This document shows, piece after piece, positions 59,348-64,000 of a stretch of DNA of 64,000 bases; position 1 is the stretch's first letter, and every line of letters starts with the position of its first letter. The position numbers and the translations under genes are program-made. Under the pieces are notes generated by a model. It did no database searches. It was given only the letters and a program-made list of their open reading frames with translations, and was not told the DNA's origin. Source of the stretch: Thermincola carboxydiphila. Lineage in GTDB: Bacteria > Bacillota > Thermincolia > Thermincolales > UBA2595. The stretch lies in the NCBI GenBank assembly GCA_016841325.1, contig JAENZJ010000011.1, forward strand, positions 1-64,000, written 5' to 3'.

Positions 59348-60040
59348 GTGCAAAAATTGCGAGTGCTCATTGTCGATGATGAAAAGCATATCTGTGAATT
59401 AATAAAAACGTATTTTTACGAGGAATTTGAGGTCACAGCCGTCAATGACGGTGAACATGCCCTGGCCACATACCGGAAAGGCCGTTTTGACTTACTTGTT
59501 CTGGATATTATGCTTCCCGGAACCAGCGGCTGGGATATCTGTCGTCAGGTGCGGCAGACAGGTGATACCCCTATTATTATGCTGACAGCCAAGGATGATG
59601 ATGTGGACAAAATACTGGGCCTTGAGCTGGGGGCAGATGACTATGTAACGAAACCCTTTAACCCAAGGGAATTGCTGGCAAGGGCCAAAGCTGTCCTGAG
59701 AAGGTCTAATGCAAACAGAGAAGGGGTGTCACAGTTCATCGAATATCCGGGCATTGTTATTGATAAGAGCAGCCGCCGGGCGGCGGTCAGGAACCGGGAA
59801 CTGGAACTGACACCAAAGGAATTTGACCTGTTATGGCTGTTTGCCAGCAACCCTGATATGGTTCTCAGCAGGGAACAGCTGGTACAGAAGGTCTGGGGCT
59901 TTGATTTTATGGGAGACACCAGGACTATAGACAATACTGTGAAAAGATTAAGAAGGAAACTGGAATCAGTCCCTGATGCCCCTTTGTTTGTTTATACTGT
60001 CTGGGGTGTCGGCTATAGATTTGAGGTGCCTGCAGAATGA
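59348..60040 (+). CDS. OmpR/PhoB family response regulator
   Basis: Two-component regulator of 230 residues. The receiver domain has VLIVDDEKH, the phosphorylated Asp in LLVLDIMLPG, and MLTAKDDD and KPFNPREL. A winged-helix domain follows (LTPKEFDLLWLFASNPDMV). The start is uncertain: GTG 59348 has GGAAGG at 8 bp; GTG 59339 overlaps that site. The stop overlaps the kinase start (ATGA). It is upstream of a cytochrome c maturation operon with OmpR-type direct repeats, suggesting a ResD-like role. Confidence 0.9.
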   Translation: MQKLRVLIVDDEKHICELIKTYFYEEFEVTAVNDGEHALATYRKGRFDLLVLDIMLPGTSGWDICRQVRQTGDTPIIMLTAKDDDVDKILGLELGADDYVTKPFNPRELLARAKAVLRRSNANREGVSQFIEYPGIVIDKSSRRAAVRNRELELTPKEFDLLWLFASNPDMVLSREQLVQKVWGFDFMGDTRTIDNTVKRLRRKLESVPDAPLFVYTVWGVGYRFEVPAE

Positions 60041-61440
60041 AGATAGGCATATTTTTTAAGCTTCTGGTCACCTATATCATAGTTATTATGATGGCGATAA
60101 CAGTGCTGGGTGCTTTGCAGATGATTTTTATACAGAATTATCTTACTGAGGCCAAACAGCAGGAACTTGTGATCAAAAGCCAGGACCTGGCAGAGGTTGT
60201 CAAACCGCTGCTTATCAGGGGAGAAGACCTTCACCCTGTGATTATCTCCCTGAACCGGGCTGACCGTAGCCTCGGTACGGAAGCCTGGGTTATTGATAAA
60301 ACCGGAAAACTGATTGCAACCTCAGAGGACCACGTCCATTGCGAAGGGGATATTGAACGCACCGACCTTGAGCAGCTTCGGGGCGGAGTAGTCAGTGTGC
60401 GTAAAGGGCAATCCCGCTATTTTGATGAATCAGTTATCAGGGTAGCTGCGCCCATGCTGCAGGGAGATGAATTCATCGGGGCAGTGATCCTGTATACCCC
60501 GGTTACCGGGATAAAGGCTACTTTTGCCAGGATGGTGGATATGTATGGTTTGGCAGCCCTGCTTAGTATCCTTTTATCCGGTGTTGTCGGGTTTATTCTG
60601 TCACGGTATATTACGCGCCCTCTGAGGGAAGTTAGTAATGTTGCTCACAGTGTTGCCGAAGGAAGGTTTGAAAACAGGGTTGATGTTAAATCCAATGATG
60701 AACTGGGGCAGCTGGGTGATGCCATTAATCATATGATAAAACGCCTTTCCCAATATGAGGCGATGCGTAGGGATTTTGTGGCTAACGTATCCCATGAGTT
60801 GAGAAGCCCCCTCACCTCAATTCGGGGTTTTGTGGATGCAGTTGCCGAGGGTAAGAGCAGAGATGCAGAGGAACAGGCCAGGTATCTGGCTATTGTCCAG
60901 AAGGAAACCCACCGTTTGACAAAGCTGGTCAATGAATTGCTGGAGATTTCCCGGTTTGATGCCAGGGAGTCAAAGTTTAATATGGATTTTTTCCCTGTTG
61001 AGGTAGTTGTGAATAGGGCCGTTGCCAGCCTAAAACCCCAGATTGAGGCCAAATCTGTCAGTATCAGAAAGGTCCTGGAGAAAGACATTCCCCTGTGTTA
61101 CGGAGATGAAGACCGCATAGAACAAGTTATCCACAACATCCTTGAAAATGCTGTCCGCTATTCAGAGGAAGGTGGCAGTATTATTATTTCAGTTAACCGG
61201 CAAAACGGAGAAGTAGTTATAGAGGCTGTAGATAATGGGCCTGGCATCCCCAGGGAGGACCTGCCGAGAATATGGGAGCGTTTCTACCGGGTTGATAAAG
61301 CCAGGAGCCGTGATCAGGGTGGTACCGGGTTAGGATTGGCTATTGTAGAGGAGATAATAAAGAAACACGGGGGCAGAGTTTTTGCCGAAAGCGAACCCGG
61401 GAAGGGAGCAATGATAGGGTTTGCCCTGCCCGTAATATAG
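60037..61440 (+). CDS. Sensor histidine kinase
   Basis: Membrane kinase of 467 residues and partner of the response regulator. Two membrane segments (about residues 8-30 and 170-190) flank an extracytoplasmic sensor domain of about 135 residues. A HAMP segment, a HisKA domain with FVANVSHELRSPLTSIRGF and an HATPase domain with NILENAVRYSEEGG, DNGPGIP and GGTGLGLAI follow. ATG 60037 overlaps the regulator stop by 4 bp. The domain order resembles ResE, PhoR and WalK; the signal is unknown. Confidence 0.92.
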   Translation: MKIGIFFKLLVTYIIVIMMAITVLGALQMIFIQNYLTEAKQQELVIKSQDLAEVVKPLLIRGEDLHPVIISLNRADRSLGTEAWVIDKTGKLIATSEDHVHCEGDIERTDLEQLRGGVVSVRKGQSRYFDESVIRVAAPMLQGDEFIGAVILYTPVTGIKATFARMVDMYGLAALLSILLSGVVGFILSRYITRPLREVSNVAHSVAEGRFENRVDVKSNDELGQLGDAINHMIKRLSQYEAMRRDFVANVSHELRSPLTSIRGFVDAVAEGKSRDAEEQARYLAIVQKETHRLTKLVNELLEISRFDARESKFNMDFFPVEVVVNRAVASLKPQIEAKSVSIRKVLEKDIPLCYGDEDRIEQVIHNILENAVRYSEEGGSIIISVNRQNGEVVIEAVDNGPGIPREDLPRIWERFYRVDKARSRDQGGTGLGLAIVEEIIKKHGGRVFAESEPGKGAMIGFALPVI

Positions 61441-61446
61441 TAAAAG

Positions 61447-61472
61447 GAGAACCTCTTGAGGTTCTCTTTTTT
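61447..61472 (+). terminator. Terminator of the two-component operon
   Basis: GAGAACCTC (61447-61455) pairs with GAGGTTCTC (61458-61466), followed by TTTTTT. It is 7 bases after the kinase stop. Confidence 0.88.
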
Positions 61473-61526
61473 GTTACAAATATACTTAGTTTTTGTTACA
61501 GTTCTGTTACAATTGTGTCTTATAAT
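61473..61526 (+). promoter_or_regulatory. PhoB/ResD-type box and promoter of the cytochrome c operon
   Basis: GTTACA occurs at 61473, 61495 and 61506, spaced 22 and 11 bp, the helical step of OmpR-family tandem sites. A perfect TATAAT (61521-61526) follows 9 bp after the last copy and there is no good -35, as in promoters activated by PhoB-type regulators. Confidence 0.62.
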
Positions 61527-61558
61527 GTACAGGTACTACTAAACAGGAGGTTGAAACA

Positions 61559-62497
61559 ATGCCGAAATCTGTAAAAGTCCTGTTCCTGATATTGGTATTA
61601 ATTATTTCCGGAGCCTTTCCCGTCAATGCTGCGGAAAACCCGCTTACGGTTACCACTGCGGAGATTAATGTAATGCCCGAATATGATACTGCTGATGTGC
61701 TGGTATTATATGCTCTCAGTTATGTTAATAATTCTGGCGAGGCCTACACCGGCGAAATACGTTTCCCGGTACCCAAGGGTACCACAAACAATATTGTCAA
61801 AGAGGATATTCCCAATACTGACAGCCACTTGAGTGTCAGGGTCGAGAATAAGGGAGATTATGCGGAACTGGTGTGGACACCTGCTGCTGCCATTGAACCA
61901 GGGGCAGAGTACCCGATTCACCTGGAATACTATTATAACCCCCTGCCCGGTACCGGGGAAAAGACCTTTGAGTACCGGTTTACTGCCCCGACTGCGGTAG
62001 AAAAGGCTAATATAAGTGTCCTGCAGCCTCTGAAGGCCACCGGTTTTAAAATGGATCCCCCCGGTGCAATGATGGGACAGACTACTGACGGATTTAATCT
62101 ATACGGCCTGGAGCGGTCCGGGATAAAACCGGGAGAAGAGATTAAGTTCACAGTTTCATATCAAAAAGATGACCCCAATCCTTCTGTCAAGCCGCCCTGG
62201 GAAACCCAGGGGGCTCAGGGTCAGCCCGGTGCAGACGAATCCAGTCAGCTGGGTACGGCAGCGGTTATCATTCCCCTAGCTCTGCTGGCAGTTTTTATAG
62301 TAATTATTATAGTCAAAAACATGAACAGGAAGAGTCCGGGAGAAGAACCTGTCACCAAACAGAGAAAAGGTGGAAATAATCCGGGAGACAGCAAGATATC
62401 CCGGGAAAAGCGCAGGCTTCGGGAAATGCTTCTCAATGGGGAAATTTCAGAAGACATTTATTTAGAGCTCCTAAGGGATATCGAAGGAGAACGATAG
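61559..62497 (+). CDS. Membrane-anchored extracytoplasmic protein of the ccm operon
   Basis: A 312-residue protein with a signal peptide (about 1-25, FPVNAAEN) and a beta-rich extracytoplasmic domain (about 26-205) containing GEIRFPVPKGTTNNIV. A proline/glutamine-rich linker, one membrane helix (about 238-257) and a basic cytoplasmic tail follow; the tail ends in a short helical segment (REMLLNGEISEDIYLEL). It heads the operon before ccmF. Function is unknown; context suggests a helper in heme delivery or cytochrome maturation. AGGAGG precedes the ATG. Confidence 0.7.
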   Translation: MPKSVKVLFLILVLIISGAFPVNAAENPLTVTTAEINVMPEYDTADVLVLYALSYVNNSGEAYTGEIRFPVPKGTTNNIVKEDIPNTDSHLSVRVENKGDYAELVWTPAAAIEPGAEYPIHLEYYYNPLPGTGEKTFEYRFTAPTAVEKANISVLQPLKATGFKMDPPGAMMGQTTDGFNLYGLERSGIKPGEEIKFTVSYQKDDPNPSVKPPWETQGAQGQPGADESSQLGTAAVIIPLALLAVFIVIIIVKNMNRKSPGEEPVTKQRKGGNNPGDSKISREKRRLREMLLNGEISEDIYLELLRDIEGER

Positions 62498-62542
62498 TGA
62501 AAAGTAGTCTAAAGCACGTTCAGGAGACAGGAGGAAAATAAA

Positions 62543-64000
62543 GTGGCTGATATAGGATATTTTGCATTAGTACTGGCACTGGTCATGAGTCTGTATGCTT
62601 TGGTGTGTTATGCTGCCGGGCTTAAAACGAAACGCAGTGACCTGCTGGCCAGCGCCACAGGCGGAGTTATCGGGACAGCTGTATTCACCGCTGTGGCCGG
62701 GGGTACCCTGGTTTATATGCTGGTGACCAGTGATTTTTCCGTCGAGTATGTGGCAATGTACACCAGTACAGACCTGCCGACAATATACAAATTGACTGCA
62801 CTCTGGGCCGGAAATGACGGTTCCCTGCTGCTTTGGGCATGGGTCCTGACAGCAGTAGCAGCTGCAGTTGTACTGGGCAAAAAGAACCGGGACCTGATGC
62901 CATATGTTGGCTCGGTCATGATGGTGGTAAGTGCTTTCTTTTTATACCTGTTATGCTTTGAAGCCAATCCCTTTACCAAGGTTTGGGGCATGGTCCAGGA
63001 GGGCAACGGACTGAACCCGATGCTGCAGAACCCCGGTATGATCATTCACCCGATTACACTTTATTTTGGGTATATCGGCTTTACAGTACCCTTTGCCTTT
63101 GCTATAGCTGCACTTATTACCAGGCAGACAGATGACAGGTGGATCAAAATCACCCGGAAGTGGACTGTGTTATCATGGCTGTTTCTCAGCCTGGGAAATC
63201 TCTATGGCGCACAATGGGCTTATGTAGAACTCGGCTGGGGCGGCTATTGGGCATGGGACCCTGTGGAAAACGCCTCTCTTATTCCATGGCTGACAGGTTC
63301 GGCCTTCCTGCACTCTGTTATGGTCCAGGAACGCAAGAATATGCTCAAAATTTGGAATATGTTCCTGATTATCATTACCTTTGGCTTGACCCTGTTCGGC
63401 ACATTCCTGGTGCGCAGCGGCATAGTTGCCTCTGTCCATTCCTTTGGAAATTCCAGCCTGGGGGCGATGTTCCTGATTTTTATAATCCTGGTAATGTCAG
63501 GCTCCTTCTACCTGCTGGCAGACCGGCTTAAGCTCCTCAGGCAGAGCAATGAATTTGAAGGGCTGATATCAAAGGAGAGCAGCTTTCTTCTGAATAACCT
63601 GCTTTTGGTGGCATCTGCCTTCAGCATATTATGGGGGACTATGTTCCCTGTTATTTCTGAAGCGGTTACGGGGAGCAAAGTCACAGTGGGACCGCCCTTC
63701 TTTAATGCTATTAATGCCCCTATAGGGTTAGCTTTTGTGCTTTTGATGGGAATTTGTCCGCTGATCGCATGGCGGCGTACCAACCTGAAAAACCTGATAT
63801 CCAACTTTTTAGTCCCCATGGGAGCGGCATTGGCTGTTACAGTGGCACTTGTATTTTTGGGGCTGACAAAGACTTATGCACTGGTGACCGGAGCCATAAC
63901 CTCCTTTGTAATAGCGGCAATTTTCCAGGAAGTTGTTAAAGGGGTAGGAGTAAGGAGAAAGATGACGGGAGAGAGCCTGCCTGTCAGTACGGTAAGGCTG
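62543..64000 (+). CDS. ccmF: Cytochrome c heme lyase CcmF (partial, runs off the window)
   Basis: Multi-pass membrane protein that attaches or hands over heme to c-type cytochromes outside the membrane. The tryptophan-rich heme-handling motif WGGYWAWDPVENASLIPWL is present, with the CcmF phrases TALWAGNDGSLLLWAW, MIIHPITLYFGYIGFTVPF and GTFLVRSGIVASVHSF. The start GTG 62543 follows CAGGAGG. The 486 codons seen are uninterrupted, and the gene continues past base 64000 (full CcmF is about 650 residues). It belongs to the operon starting at 61559. Confidence 0.93.
   Translation, partial: MADIGYFALVLALVMSLYALVCYAAGLKTKRSDLLASATGGVIGTAVFTAVAGGTLVYMLVTSDFSVEYVAMYTSTDLPTIYKLTALWAGNDGSLLLWAWVLTAVAAAVVLGKKNRDLMPYVGSVMMVVSAFFLYLLCFEANPFTKVWGMVQEGNGLNPMLQNPGMIIHPITLYFGYIGFTVPFAFAIAALITRQTDDRWIKITRKWTVLSWLFLSLGNLYGAQWAYVELGWGGYWAWDPVENASLIPWLTGSAFLHSVMVQERKNMLKIWNMFLIIITFGLTLFGTFLVRSGIVASVHSFGNSSLGAMFLIFIILVMSGSFYLLADRLKLLRQSNEFEGLISKESSFLLNNLLLVASAFSILWGTMFPVISEAVTGSKVTVGPPFFNAINAPIGLAFVLLMGICPLIAWRRTNLKNLISNFLVPMGAALAVTVALVFLGLTKTYALVTGAITSFVIAAIFQEVVKGVGVRRKMTGESLPVSTVRL

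Overview
The window reads as chromosomal DNA of a spore-forming, strictly anaerobic Firmicute of the Peptococcaceae/Thermincola type. The evidence is a complete Ni carbon monoxide dehydrogenase locus with its own CooA-type regulator, an SspH spore protein behind a sigma-G-like promoter, CotF-like coat proteins, S-layer-homology (SLH) surface proteins, a cdaA-cdaR-glmM-glmS cell-wall block with a glmS ribozyme, and a c-type cytochrome maturation operon entering at the right edge. The species cannot be named from this alone. No rRNA, tRNA or CRISPR array was seen.

Layout. 1-2580: a palindrome, a long regulatory leader with a phased array of LytTR-type sites, and acsA (acetyl-CoA synthetase). 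2675-5482: a lytic transglycosylase facing a DUF881-sbp-DUF881 membrane cluster. 5859-12905: cell-envelope and second-messenger block (diadenylate cyclase cdaA, cdaR, a flavoprotein, glmM, glmS ribozyme, glmS). 13012-19413: AT-rich foreign island with a 1710-residue helicase-nuclease (putative phage defence), a 27-codon stump of hsdM and a 347-bp IS21-family relic. 19430-32926: a TetR regulator and two divergent giant SLH proteins. Between the two lies a small gene graveyard (uracil permease and fluoride channel, both with internal deletions, the latter still behind a fluoride riboswitch), followed by intact sspH. 33120-41691: metabolic and stress genes (aminopeptidase, MocR regulator divergent from azlCD, an Hcp C-terminal fragment, DUF169, WYL regulator, GyrI-like protein, msrA, msrB, phosphodiesterase with a probable CTG start). 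41921-48867: a block of different composition with a MalT-like LuxR regulator and a C-terminally SLH-anchored surface protein. 49030-53470: cooA, cooF, cooS and an NAD/FAD oxidoreductase. 53567-58662: a UbiB fragment, glycosyltransferases, a methyltransferase and spore-coat genes. 58811-64000: a YnfA-like protein, a two-component system and a cytochrome c biogenesis operon.

How parts fit. CO oxidation by CooS would pass electrons through CooF to the flavoprotein and so to NAD(P). A consensus CooA box at 49712-49727 sits 41.5 bp upstream of the predicted cooF start, so the regulator next door probably switches the operon on with CO. AcsA links acetate to acetyl-CoA and carries a LytTR-like array. 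The two-component pair lies immediately upstream of an operon whose promoter has 11-bp-phased GTTACA repeats of the PhoB/ResD type, suggesting ResDE-like control of cytochrome c maturation.

The most unusual signals are the LytTR array, the cooF promoter nested in a terminator, the perfect consensus promoter under a double palindrome before the first SLH gene, the fluoride riboswitch with a dead fluC, the helicase-nuclease island and the CTG-started phosphodiesterase.
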